Origin: Lachnospiraceae bacterium AC2029
Lineage (GTDB): Bacteria; Bacillota; Clostridia; Lachnospirales; Lachnospiraceae
Assembly (NCBI GenBank): GCA_000703065.1
Contig: JNLK01000001.1
Span: 3,246,001 to 3,310,000 of the forward strand
Reading direction: 5' to 3'
Length of the DNA stretch: 64,000 nt
Under the pieces are notes generated by a model. It saw only the letters and a list, made by a program, of their open reading frames with translations. It had not been told where the DNA came from and made no database searches. Positions within the stretch are counted from its first letter, which is position 1. Every line of letters starts with the position of its first letter. Made by a program: the position numbers and the translations under genes. Below, one piece after another: positions 7,884 to 15,612 of this stretch.

Positions 7884-9971
7884 ATGGCATTACCGGCAAA
7901 TATAACAGGAAGTGACAATAATGTGCTTTCGATTGCTGCATCAAATAATAAGGGGTTACTGATCCGATTCCTGAATGAGCAGGTTGAGGATGGCTTTTAT
8001 GCTCTTGTTATTGATTATTTGAAGGATACCAACTTCGACTTAAAGACCATGACGGTTGACGATGATGTGCGTCAGCAGTGTACCAAGCTGTACGAGCTGG
8101 GCGAATTCGTTGATGAGAACATCAAGCAGCCGGAGCGTTTTGAGATTGATGAATGGATAGAGCCGTTATTCAGTTTTGTATATGGTGATATCGATCCGTC
8201 GGATATTGATGCGCCCATCAATACCACAGGTATCTATCGCTACAGCATCTGGCTGATCTACCTGTATCAGAGAGAGAAGTTCGGCGAGGCTATGCGCCTG
8301 ATCGGCGAGCGTATCGCACCGCTCCTGATCAATGTAAGCTATCAGATCCTCGAGGATGATGACCGTCCGAAGAACTTCGACAAGGCCCTGATGGGTTATC
8401 TGGACCTGATCCATGTAGTTATGGAGATGGGTCTGCCGACCTCCATGGCCAATTCCGAGGCATATCTGTCCAACTTGGAGGTTCTCTTCGATTATGTAGT
8501 AGAGGATCCGCATGTAGGTATTGATTACAAGACACAGCTGTCTATCGGTCTCTTCAATACATTTATTGCCAATAAGGATTACAACAAGGCATTTGAGTTC
8601 TACGGACTGAATGCGGAGTATATCCCGATCGACAATATGGCTGTATATGAGAGTTTCAAGGACCTGATCCGTAACGTAAATACCACTCAGGATACCAGCG
8701 TTCTTTCCAGAAATGTGCTGACAGCCATTTCCAAGCAGGAGATCTACAATAAGCGTATCGACACGCTGATCAATGAGGTTTCCGCCTTTGTAAAGAAGGT
8801 TTATCTCTACATCGAGAATGAACCGGATATGAAGAAGAACCTGCAGACTCTGGGTGCCGGAGCACAGCTGACAGGAAAGACGAATATCTTTGAGGGTCTT
8901 TATGAGTACAACCTGGTATTCTATGAGTGCGGTATCAAGGAGCTTGTAAACTCCGATGTTACCACACGCTCCTGGGAAGAAAAGTATGAGATCCTGGAGA
9001 AGCTGTATACCACATTGAACGTCGTATTTGACGGCTACAATGTATATGAGCTTTCCAACAAGATCGAGCATCAGTATGTTGAGATCACATGGATCAACGA
9101 CTATGTAAATGCAAATCCGTCCCTGCTGAAGATGTTCTTCAGTGTTAAGGAGAAGATCAAGGCCTTCAAGGTTCGTAAGAATGCGATCCTGGAGAAGTCC
9201 AAGACCAATTACGAGATCAAGCAGATGATCGACGACCGTCAGAAGACGCTGGTATTCATGGCTGCAGAAGACATGATCATCAACGGACTGAACGGCGGAA
9301 GAGTTGCCATCATCAACAGCGATTACGATCCGCGCAAGGCTGAGAAGTATCTGCAGAAGGATTATGCAGAAGTCGTTGTTCCGGCAAAGTACAAGAAGGC
9401 AGAGGTTCCCCAGTCCGGCGGAAAGCTCTTCGGAAGAGCATCCACACCGGCTATGGATCCGGATCTTCGCAAGCTGCTGGATGATTCCAAGATCGAAGAG
9501 ATGCTTTGTAAGTCCGAGTGGCTGTGGTATCAGTATGAGACCAAGGGTACAGAGGCTCAGACACAGCAGGAAGCAACCTACAGTGTCGTTTGTCTTGTGA
9601 AGGCAGTTGAGAAGCTGCTGGACAAGAAGGGTGTTGGTGGAACCGTTAAGCCGGAGACCTCACCGAACAAGAAGGTGATCATTACCAAGACCGGTAAGGT
9701 GATCGAACTTTCCGATGAAGGAAGCCAGTCCAATTCCGAGCGCAGTACCGTTACACCTTCGGTTGTTGACAATATCAATAATATTCAGAATTCCCTGAAG
9801 GATAAGTCTGAGGAAAATGTAGACTATGTAAAATCCTATATCAATGACTGGCTGGATACAGTGATGAAGAGTAAGTTCGACATCGACACGATGCTTTCGT
9901 TATTTGAGGCAGAGGAATTAAGAACCAAGAGTTTCCAGGTATTAAAGAAGCTCAGAGCAGATATCCTCTAG
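7884..9971 (+). CDS. Large helical cytoplasmic protein, unknown function
   Basis: Not recognised. The 695-residue product is soluble-looking (no signal peptide or TM segment), acidic and mostly helical, with TPR-like spacing in places (ANKDYNKAFEFYGLNAEYIP). Around residues 500-535 there is a flexible Lys/Gly/Pro-rich part (AEVPQSGGKLFGRAS). Residues 620-645 are Ser/Thr/Asn-rich, ahead of a final helical segment. It has its own near-consensus promoter, an AGGAGGAG ribosome binding site and a terminator, so it is a single-gene unit and probably well expressed. Its style (strong promoter, solenoid-like helices) resembles the Sel1 protein at 22910, but no direct homology was seen. Confidence 0.8.
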   Translation: MALPANITGSDNNVLSIAASNNKGLLIRFLNEQVEDGFYALVIDYLKDTNFDLKTMTVDDDVRQQCTKLYELGEFVDENIKQPERFEIDEWIEPLFSFVYGDIDPSDIDAPINTTGIYRYSIWLIYLYQREKFGEAMRLIGERIAPLLINVSYQILEDDDRPKNFDKALMGYLDLIHVVMEMGLPTSMANSEAYLSNLEVLFDYVVEDPHVGIDYKTQLSIGLFNTFIANKDYNKAFEFYGLNAEYIPIDNMAVYESFKDLIRNVNTTQDTSVLSRNVLTAISKQEIYNKRIDTLINEVSAFVKKVYLYIENEPDMKKNLQTLGAGAQLTGKTNIFEGLYEYNLVFYECGIKELVNSDVTTRSWEEKYEILEKLYTTLNVVFDGYNVYELSNKIEHQYVEITWINDYVNANPSLLKMFFSVKEKIKAFKVRKNAILEKSKTNYEIKQMIDDRQKTLVFMAAEDMIINGLNGGRVAIINSDYDPRKAEKYLQKDYAEVVVPAKYKKAEVPQSGGKLFGRASTPAMDPDLRKLLDDSKIEEMLCKSEWLWYQYETKGTEAQTQQEATYSVVCLVKAVEKLLDKKGVGGTVKPETSPNKKVIITKTGKVIELSDEGSQSNSERSTVTPSVVDNINNIQNSLKDKSEENVDYVKSYINDWLDTVMKSKFDIDTMLSLFEAEELRTKSFQVLKKLRADIL

Positions 9972-10027
9972 AAAGTGAGGATGTCAGTCCTCCTGTAGTA
10001 CTGTGCTAAGGTTCTTCACAGTAAGGG

Positions 10028-10056
10028 AAAGACCGGTTTCGACCGGTCTTTTTCTT
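10028..10056 (+). terminator. Rho-independent terminator
   Basis: A perfect 10-bp stem AAAGACCGGT / ACCGGTCTTT with a 4-base loop is followed by TTTCTTG. It ends the single-gene transcript of the 695-aa protein. Confidence 0.9.
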
Positions 10057-10076
10057 GTAGTACGCGATAAGGATAC

Positions 10077-10086
10077 CGCCTGAATA
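10077..10086. repeat. Left copy of probable IS target-site duplication
   Basis: CGCCTGAATA occurs here and again at 11850-11859, bracketing the transposase and its flanks. This fits a direct target duplication of about 9-10 bp made on insertion. The exact edge is uncertain by one or two bases. Confidence 0.6.
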
Positions 10087-10123
10087 CTTAGAGTATAATT
10101 TTCATTGGCATGAAAAATAAAAA

Positions 10124-10143
10124 GAAGAGGCCGAAGCCTCTTC
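10124..10143 (-). terminator. Minus-strand terminator in the IS left end
   Basis: GAAGAGGC (10124-10131) and GCCTCTTC (10136-10143) form a perfect 8-bp hairpin with a CGAA/TTCG tetraloop. On the minus strand it is followed by TTTTTATTTTTC, so it should stop transcripts leaving the element leftwards. On the plus strand there is no T run. Confidence 0.7.
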
Positions 10144-10204
10144 ACAATCACATAAACAAACCTTATTATTTGATTTGGCGAAAAAAACGATAAGGAGTTA
10201 TGTG

Positions 10205-11626
10205 ATGACTACCATGTTAAATGAAACCGCTCTGACTTTCAAGGCTTTTGAACAAAATACTTTCCGGATGGTATGTGAATGGGCAAAGAATTATACCAAG
10301 GAATTCCTGGAGCGATACGATGATTACCTCATGGAGACCAGGGATAAAGAATCCTATCGGAATAAAGGAAAGCGAAAAACAACCGTCAAGACCGTGTATG
10401 GCGAAGTTGAGTACGAACGTCGAGTTTACGAGGTTATCAGAGAGGACGGCCTGAAGGAGTTTGTCTATCTGCTGGATGAACAGCTTGAGATATCTGGAGT
10501 CGGACTGATCTCCATGAATATGGCCGAGCAGATGGTTTCTTCGATCACGGAGACATCCTATCGTGAAACCGCAAGCAGTATCACAGAGACAACCGGGCAG
10601 TCTATCAGCGCCATGGGTGTATGGAACGTGATTCAGGCGCTGGGAGAATCCGTTTGCGAAGATGAACGGCATCTTGTGAAGGAGCACAAAGCAGGGAATG
10701 TATCCGGAGAGAAAGAAACACCTGTGCTCTTTGAGGAGACGGATGGAGTCTATGTTAGGCTCCAGCGTGAAAAGAACACAAAGGGCGAAATCAAAGTGGG
10801 CCTGGCCTATGACGGATGGAAAAAGACAGGGGAAAATCGTTACAATCTGGATGGAAAGGTTGTTGTAGCCGGTTTCTCAACATCATCAGAATTTCAGGCC
10901 TACAGAGAAGCAGCTATCGCAGAGATGTATAACATGGATGAGGTCGAGCTTCGGATCATGAATGCAGACGGAGCTGAATGGGTAAAGAATATCTGCGATT
11001 CAGATACGGTATTTCAGTTGGATCCGTTTCATAGAAACAAGGCCATCAAAGAAAATGTGCCGTATTCGGAACATGCAAAACAAATCCATGCATTGTTGGA
11101 ACAGAAAAAGTTGGATGAGATGTTTGAATATCTCGAGAGATACAGGAACAGTCTGACTGATGGCGATGAGATTGAAAAGGCGGAACGGTTGATCACCTAT
11201 TTTTCCAACAATCGAAAAGGGTTAATCCCTTATAACCAACGAGATCTTCAGATACCTGATAGTCCGGAGAACATAGAATATCGAAACCTCGGAACGATGG
11301 AAAATCACATTTGGAGTGTGATTGCAAGGAGGATGAAACATAATCATACATGCTGGAGTATTCGTGGTGGAAATCATCTGGCGAAGATTCTTGCAAAGAA
11401 ATGTTCCGGCAGACTAAATGAAGTTGCAAACAAGTTGAAAATGCCCGCATTTGAGCGGCAGGTAGTTGAACAGATCAAGGAACAGATGCTTTCAGCATAT
11501 GAGGCAAACAGAAAGGTTGGTAAGGGATATAGATATCCGACGCAGGGAAGTATTCCCTATATGATCACACAGATCAAGCCTGCAAGACAGGCGTGGATGG
11601 CTATATCAGGCATTACGACAAACTGA
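10205..11626 (+). CDS. ISLre2-family transposase (UPF0236)
   Basis: The 473-residue protein has the hallmarks of the ISLre2/UPF0236 transposase family: the N-terminal helical part ending in SYRNKGKRKTTVKTVYGEVEY, the GVWNVIQALGE segment, the catalytic-core strand ETDGVYVRLQRE, DGAEWVKNICDSDTVFQLDPFH, and the C-terminal GTMENHIWSVIARRMKHN. I chose ATG 10205, 7 bases after AAGGAG, over an upstream TTG at 10175. No internal stop or frameshift is seen, so the element may still be active. Confidence 0.92.
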   Translation: MTTMLNETALTFKAFEQNTFRMVCEWAKNYTKEFLERYDDYLMETRDKESYRNKGKRKTTVKTVYGEVEYERRVYEVIREDGLKEFVYLLDEQLEISGVGLISMNMAEQMVSSITETSYRETASSITETTGQSISAMGVWNVIQALGESVCEDERHLVKEHKAGNVSGEKETPVLFEETDGVYVRLQREKNTKGEIKVGLAYDGWKKTGENRYNLDGKVVVAGFSTSSEFQAYREAAIAEMYNMDEVELRIMNADGAEWVKNICDSDTVFQLDPFHRNKAIKENVPYSEHAKQIHALLEQKKLDEMFEYLERYRNSLTDGDEIEKAERLITYFSNNRKGLIPYNQRDLQIPDSPENIEYRNLGTMENHIWSVIARRMKHNHTCWSIRGGNHLAKILAKKCSGRLNEVANKLKMPAFERQVVEQIKEQMLSAYEANRKVGKGYRYPTQGSIPYMITQIKPARQAWMAISGITTN

Positions 11627-11637
11627 CCATTCGACGA

Positions 11638-11800
11638 GGCACTATACAGGAATGGACACGATGCTTTTCGAAGGACGTTGCGGGTCTCGGCACTTAGCAA
11701 TCCGTGAGCGTAGCGAAACGGGAAGCTTAGTGCCGCTAGGGGCCCCGCAATTAGACGCGAGGCGGTCCGAGAAAAGCATCTGTGGACAGGCCATAGTGCC
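11638..11800 (+). other. Nested-hairpin RNA structure in IS 3' region
   Basis: The region folds as one long rod of nested stems: GGCACTAT (11638-11645) with ATAGTGCC (11793-11800); GATGCTTTTC (11660-11669) with GAAAAGCATC (11771-11780); GGAC (11673) with GTCC (11765); TTGCGGG (11678-11684) with CCCGCAA (11744-11750); CGGCACTTAGC (11688-11698) with GCTTAGTGCCG (11725-11735, one mismatch); CCGT (11702) with ACGG (11718). It starts 12 bases after the transposase stop. It could be a transposition-related DNA fold, a 3' UTR that controls the mRNA, or a separate small RNA. It is not a known riboswitch as far as I can tell. Confidence 0.6.
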
Positions 11801-11849
11801 GAGGACGATTTATGTGATGGGAATCGTGCCAACGATTACTTGACAGTGA

Positions 11850-11859
11850 CGCCTGAATA
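11850..11859. repeat. Right copy of probable IS target-site duplication
   Basis: CGCCTGAATA, identical to 10077-10086. The match continues imperfectly (YTT), so the true duplication may be 9-10 bp. Confidence 0.6.
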
Positions 11860-11885
11860 TTTCATGTGGAAAAATATCATGAAAT
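11859..11885. promoter_or_regulatory. Inverted repeat upstream of the SpoIIE-type gene
   Basis: ATTTCATG (11859-11866) and CATGAAAT (11878-11885) form an 8-bp inverted repeat, with a TAAAAT hexamer at 11890-11895 downstream. It may be an operator beside a -10 box. The IS insertion point touches its left arm, so original upstream promoter sequence may have been displaced. Confidence 0.4.
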
Positions 11886-11924
11886 GGGGTAAAATAGTAT
11901 CTTAAGAATACCAGGGAGAAGACT

Positions 11925-13730
11925 ATGTCAGATACATCAGATAACAAAAGATTTGTTCGAAAGAAAAGAATCCGTATCAGCCTTGTTGTTGAGGTTGCTT
12001 TCTTTTTTTTGCTCGGACTTGTGATCACGGGGATCCTGTCTTATCTGATCCTGAAGAATGCCACGAACGAAAGTATTAAGAATCAGAAGATGCGACAGTT
12101 TGAGCAGGCTGCTTACGGCGCAATCAACGATATGGCGGAATACTATTCGTACGATTGGATCCTGGGTTACTGGATCGAACATGCATATGATATGGATGTT
12201 GAATATGATTCCAAAACCATTACGGATCAGAAGACTGTGGAATTCGCTGCAAGGCATCCGGGGTTGGTGATCAAAACAGCACTTCCCGAGCAGATAGAAG
12301 CATTGTCCGAAGAGGATCAGAGAATCTTCGCCGAGATCGTTTATAACGAGGTTCTCCTTCGGTTTAATCATATAAAGAGCGGGCAGGAGGTGGAGTATAT
12401 CTATCTTCTGGCAACGGATGATACATATACGAATGATATGTTTCTTGTCAGCGGTTCGGATGTGGTTAAGCCGAGGGGGTCGAATTACGGGGATTCCTAT
12501 ATTCTCGGGACAAGAGTGACCAGTACGCCGTCGCAGGTGGACGCCATGAAACAGGCGGCGGAGTTTAAGACCCATATCGCGGAGACAGAACAGTACATGG
12601 ATATCTATGTATACGTCGGTAATATCTCCGGGATGAATCTGTTCGTCGGTGTTACCTATGATCTGAACAGTTACCAGACGGAGATCAAGGATGAAACCAT
12701 GCATGGCGTTACGAATTTCGTGCTCCTGCAGCTGGTGCTTTCCGTGATCTGTCTGCTGCTTTTGTTCTTCTTTACGATCCGGCCGTTGAAGATGGTACAG
12801 TCTAATGTGCGGCATTATCGTGACTATAAGGACAGTGACGAGGTTATCGACAGGATGGAGAGCATCCGGTCCCTGAACGAGATCGGTGATCTGAAGGATG
12901 ATATCTGTGAAATGGTGGAGTCCATTGATGAGTATATGACGGAGATCCGGAATATCACGGCCGAGAAGGAGAGGATCGGTGCGGAGCTGAATGTCGCCAC
13001 CAAGATCCAGGCGGACATGCTGCCTTCGGACTTCCCGGCATTTCCGGACCGGAAAGATTTCGATATCTACGCAACCATGGACCCTGCCAAGGAGGTGGGA
13101 GGAGATTTCTATGATTTCTTCCTTGTGGATGATAACCATCTTGCCATGGTGATCGCGGACGTATCCGGAAAGGGTGTTCCCGCCGCGTTGTTCATGGTGA
13201 TCTCCAAAACACTGATCAAGACACGGACACTGGTGGGCGGCAGTCCTGCGGAGATTCTTTATGATGTTAACAACCAGCTCTGTGAGCGGAATGATTCCGG
13301 TTACTTCGTTACCGTATGGCTCGGTATCCTGGATCTTACGACGGGGAAGGGTGTTGCAGCCAATGCCGGACACGAGCATCCTGCTCTCTGTAAAAAGGGA
13401 GGCAGTTTCGAGATGGTGAAGTATCGCCATTCCCCGGCGCTTGGAACCATGCAGGGAATAAAATTCCGGGAGCATGATTTTGAGATTGAACCCGGAGACC
13501 GGATCTTCGTCTATACCGACGGCGTTCCGGAGGCGACGAGTGCGGAAAATGAACTGTTCGGAGAAGAAAGAGCACTTGCGGCTCTGAACAGGCTGCTGGA
13601 TCCGAACCTGCCCGACCTTCTCGTTCATGTGAAAGAGGAGATCGACGGGTTCGTCGGAGAAGCACAGCAATTTGACGATATAACTATGCTTGGGTTTGAT
13701 TATTATGGACCGAATGGAAAAAACGAATAA
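11925..13730 (+). CDS. SpoIIE/RsbU-type membrane Ser/Thr phosphatase
   Basis: The 601-residue protein has a TM segment (about residues 22-45), an extracellular sensor domain of about 220 residues, and a second TM (about 263-287). A HAMP-like linker with acidic coiled coil follows, then a C-terminal SpoIIE-type PP2C domain: KIQADMLPSDFPAFPDR, EVGGDFYDFFLVDD, VIADVSGKGVPAALFM, ANAGHEHPAL, RIFVYTDGVPEAT and QFDDITMLGFDYY. The metal-binding aspartates are present. Proteins of this layout dephosphorylate anti-anti-sigma factors in response to an external signal; no partner STAS or kinase gene is nearby. The next gene overlaps its 3' end. Confidence 0.9.
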   Translation: MSDTSDNKRFVRKKRIRISLVVEVAFFFLLGLVITGILSYLILKNATNESIKNQKMRQFEQAAYGAINDMAEYYSYDWILGYWIEHAYDMDVEYDSKTITDQKTVEFAARHPGLVIKTALPEQIEALSEEDQRIFAEIVYNEVLLRFNHIKSGQEVEYIYLLATDDTYTNDMFLVSGSDVVKPRGSNYGDSYILGTRVTSTPSQVDAMKQAAEFKTHIAETEQYMDIYVYVGNISGMNLFVGVTYDLNSYQTEIKDETMHGVTNFVLLQLVLSVICLLLLFFFTIRPLKMVQSNVRHYRDYKDSDEVIDRMESIRSLNEIGDLKDDICEMVESIDEYMTEIRNITAEKERIGAELNVATKIQADMLPSDFPAFPDRKDFDIYATMDPAKEVGGDFYDFFLVDDNHLAMVIADVSGKGVPAALFMVISKTLIKTRTLVGGSPAEILYDVNNQLCERNDSGYFVTVWLGILDLTTGKGVAANAGHEHPALCKKGGSFEMVKYRHSPALGTMQGIKFREHDFEIEPGDRIFVYTDGVPEATSAENELFGEERALAALNRLLDPNLPDLLVHVKEEIDGFVGEAQQFDDITMLGFDYYGPNGKNE

Positions 13731-14886
13731 ACGTTATATAGCAGTGGACATCATGAAGGGGATCGGTATTGTCGTGGTAATGATCTACCATCTTGTCTAC
13801 CGGCAGCAGGACGGTTTTGCCGATCATCTGATCCGTTCCGCCATCTGGCTTTTTATGCCGCTGTACTTTATCATCAGCGGTTACCTGTCGGATTCCAAGG
13901 GACGTACAGTTCCGCAGCAGCTGCTCAGGAAGGTGAAGAATATCCTGGTTCCTGTAGTGATCTCCTGCTGTATTCTTCTGGTTCTCGGCGGAATATACTG
14001 TGTTCTGTTTCATGATTTTACGATGACGGACTGGATCCGGGATGTGGTTCATACCTTCCTCCGACCGGAGTTCTCCGAAAAACTGTTCCCCGAGTGGGGG
14101 ACGGGAGGGATCCTGTTCCTGAACATTTCTCCTGTATGGTTTATCTGGACCATGATGTGGGCGGAACTGCTCTTTATCCCGCTCGCGGACAAGGTGATAT
14201 CCGATGAAAAGAAAACCGGCATCACGGCGGTGATCCTCATTTTGATCCAGATACCGCTTTATATATGTATCGAACCCTTATCCTGGTCGCTGAACCTGGT
14301 TCCGATCTATGTGGTATGTATGCTGGTAGGAGCAAGAGTCCGGGAAGGAAATGTGATCGAAAGACTGGACAACAATAAGATCCCTGCCTGGGCGTCGCTT
14401 CTGTTTGCAGCCGGGATCCTGGTTCTGCATGTTTATATGTATTATCAGGTGGGCCTGGATTGGGTCTATGCCGGAACCCTCGGTACTACAGGGCCGGATG
14501 GCGGAAGAGGATGGATGGATGTTCTGATCTTTCCCATTCAGGCGATGCTGGGAGGAATCGCCATATATGCGATCTCGGACGTTTTGGCCGGATGGGGGAA
14601 GATCGGAGAGGCTCTTGCCTGGGTAGGAAGGCATTCCCTGGCCTTCCTGTGTTACCATTGTGCCTATGGTGTGATAGCGGCGGATCTGCTGCATACCTAT
14701 ATCAAACCGGGACAGTACTGGTTTGTTGATGATCTGAACTGGGAGATCATCATGAAGTCCTGGGCCGGTTTCCTCTTCGCGCTGATCTGCTGTATCATTC
14801 ACTGTGTGCTCAAGGACAAGGTGAAACATGCATGGGAGGCAAGGAAGGAAGAAAAGAGGAAAGAGAAGCAGAACGCTGCTCAGTAA
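13705..14886 (+). CDS. Acyltransferase family 3 membrane protein
   Basis: The 393-residue product has about ten hydrophobic segments and the N-terminal motif DIMKGIGIVVVMIYHL, which supplies the conserved histidine of the acyltransferase-3 (OafA/YrhL-like) family. The mid-protein segment PVWFIWTMMWAELLF and the C-terminal GRHSLAFLCYHCAYG also fit. These proteins O-acetylate or otherwise acylate sugars and cell-wall polymers at the membrane; the substrate is unknown. ATG 13705 is used; 13714 is possible, and a TTG at 13690 extends the frame. It overlaps the phosphatase gene by 26 bases, so it is coupled to it. Confidence 0.85.
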   Translation: MDRMEKTNKRYIAVDIMKGIGIVVVMIYHLVYRQQDGFADHLIRSAIWLFMPLYFIISGYLSDSKGRTVPQQLLRKVKNILVPVVISCCILLVLGGIYCVLFHDFTMTDWIRDVVHTFLRPEFSEKLFPEWGTGGILFLNISPVWFIWTMMWAELLFIPLADKVISDEKKTGITAVILILIQIPLYICIEPLSWSLNLVPIYVVCMLVGARVREGNVIERLDNNKIPAWASLLFAAGILVLHVYMYYQVGLDWVYAGTLGTTGPDGGRGWMDVLIFPIQAMLGGIAIYAISDVLAGWGKIGEALAWVGRHSLAFLCYHCAYGVIAADLLHTYIKPGQYWFVDDLNWEIIMKSWAGFLFALICCIIHCVLKDKVKHAWEARKEEKRKEKQNAAQ

Positions 14887-14900
14887 TATGACAGAGTATA

Positions 14901-14956
14901 ACAGAGGGACAGGTTCCGTGTCACATGAAAATGTGACACAGAGCCTGTCCCTCTGT
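14901..14956. repeat. GGGACAGG-type intergenic palindrome
   Basis: Outer arms ACAGAGGGACAGG (14901-14913) and CCTGTCCCTCTGT (14944-14956) are perfect, and the inner arms GTGTCACAT / ATGTGACAC are perfect around a GAAA loop. It sits between the convergent acyltransferase and yqeG genes and may act as a bidirectional terminator although there is no T run. A related palindrome is at 36167-36207. Confidence 0.65.
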
Positions 14957-14971
14957 TATGCAATATTAACT

Positions 14972-15511
14972 TTATGACTGATGACGGAGTTCCTTCAGCG
15001 GATGCTTCTTCAGATATCTCCATATTACCGGCTTCTCAAGGATCCGCTTCAGCTTGATCTGCAGCTTGGTCTCCTTTGCCACCGGTTTTACAAGAATGGC
15101 GGGGATCCTGGCATTGTTTGCGCCCCACACATCCGTCAGGAGCTGATCGCCCACGAAGATGACCTGCTCATGCCGGAGCTTCATCCGTTCGATCCCCTCC
15201 AGATATCCTTTCGCCCTCGGCTTTGCAGCCTTGAAGACATACTGGGGATCGGGAAGTCCGTCAACATGCAGTTCTTTTACGAAGTTGGCGACCCGCGGCT
15301 CGTCATTGTTGGAGACAAAGCAGACGGAGAACCCCATTTCCCTGAGCTTTTTCAGGAGCGCACGGCTTCGTTCGTCCGACATGGCGTCATGGGGAACCAG
15401 TGTGTTGTCGATATCGAAAAGGATCCCGCGATATCCCAGCCGGTAGAGATGCTCGAAATCGATCTCGTAGGTGGAGACATAGTATTCATTAGGATAGAGG
15501 AATCGTCCCAT
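14972..15511 (-). CDS. yqeG: YqeG-family HAD-IIIA phosphatase
   Basis: The 179-residue protein has HAD motif I DIDNTLVPHD (nucleophile Asp33, acid Asp35), motif II SNNDEPRV (Ser), and motif IV VGDQLLTDVWGANN. Length and sequence match the YqeG family (HAD superfamily, subfamily IIIA) found across Firmicutes. The physiological substrate is not established; in many genomes yqeG lies with yqeH and ribosome-assembly genes, which are not present here. The next minus-strand gene upstream is uvrC, about 100 bases away. Confidence 0.9.
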   Translation of the reverse strand: MGRFLYPNEYYVSTYEIDFEHLYRLGYRGILFDIDNTLVPHDAMSDERSRALLKKLREMGFSVCFVSNNDEPRVANFVKELHVDGLPDPQYVFKAAKPRAKGYLEGIERMKLRHEQVIFVGDQLLTDVWGANNARIPAILVKPVAKETKLQIKLKRILEKPVIWRYLKKHPLKELRHQS

Positions 15512-15612
15512 GCGCGTCCTTTCTTTAAGTGTAACTGTTTACATGCCATTCAGTTCTATCATGAATCTTTTACGATTCGTGGGTATGCCGTATTATATCA
15601 CAGATCCGGGAG

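Larger units (their letters stand above)
10087..11849 (+). mobile_element. ISLre2-family insertion sequence, apparently intact
   Basis: About 1.76 kb bounded by the direct repeat CGCCTGAATA. It carries one full-length ISLre2/UPF0236 transposase and imperfect inverted ends: CATTGGCATGA at 10103-10113 on the left against CGTTGGCACGA, read on the other strand, near the right end. A minus-strand terminator hairpin lies near the left end and a large folded region lies between the transposase stop and the right end. A diverged copy of the last 60 or so bases is found at 48213-48276. Boundaries are inferred from the duplication and not from a reference element. Confidence 0.75.

Noticed and set aside
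10175-10204. TTG start of the transposase
   Set aside because: No ribosome binding site before it, while ATG 10205 has AAGGAG at the right distance.
11937-13670. 577-codon minus-strand frame opposite the SpoIIE-type gene
   Set aside because: Shadow of the phosphatase gene, with unusual His/Arg/Ile-rich content and no domain.
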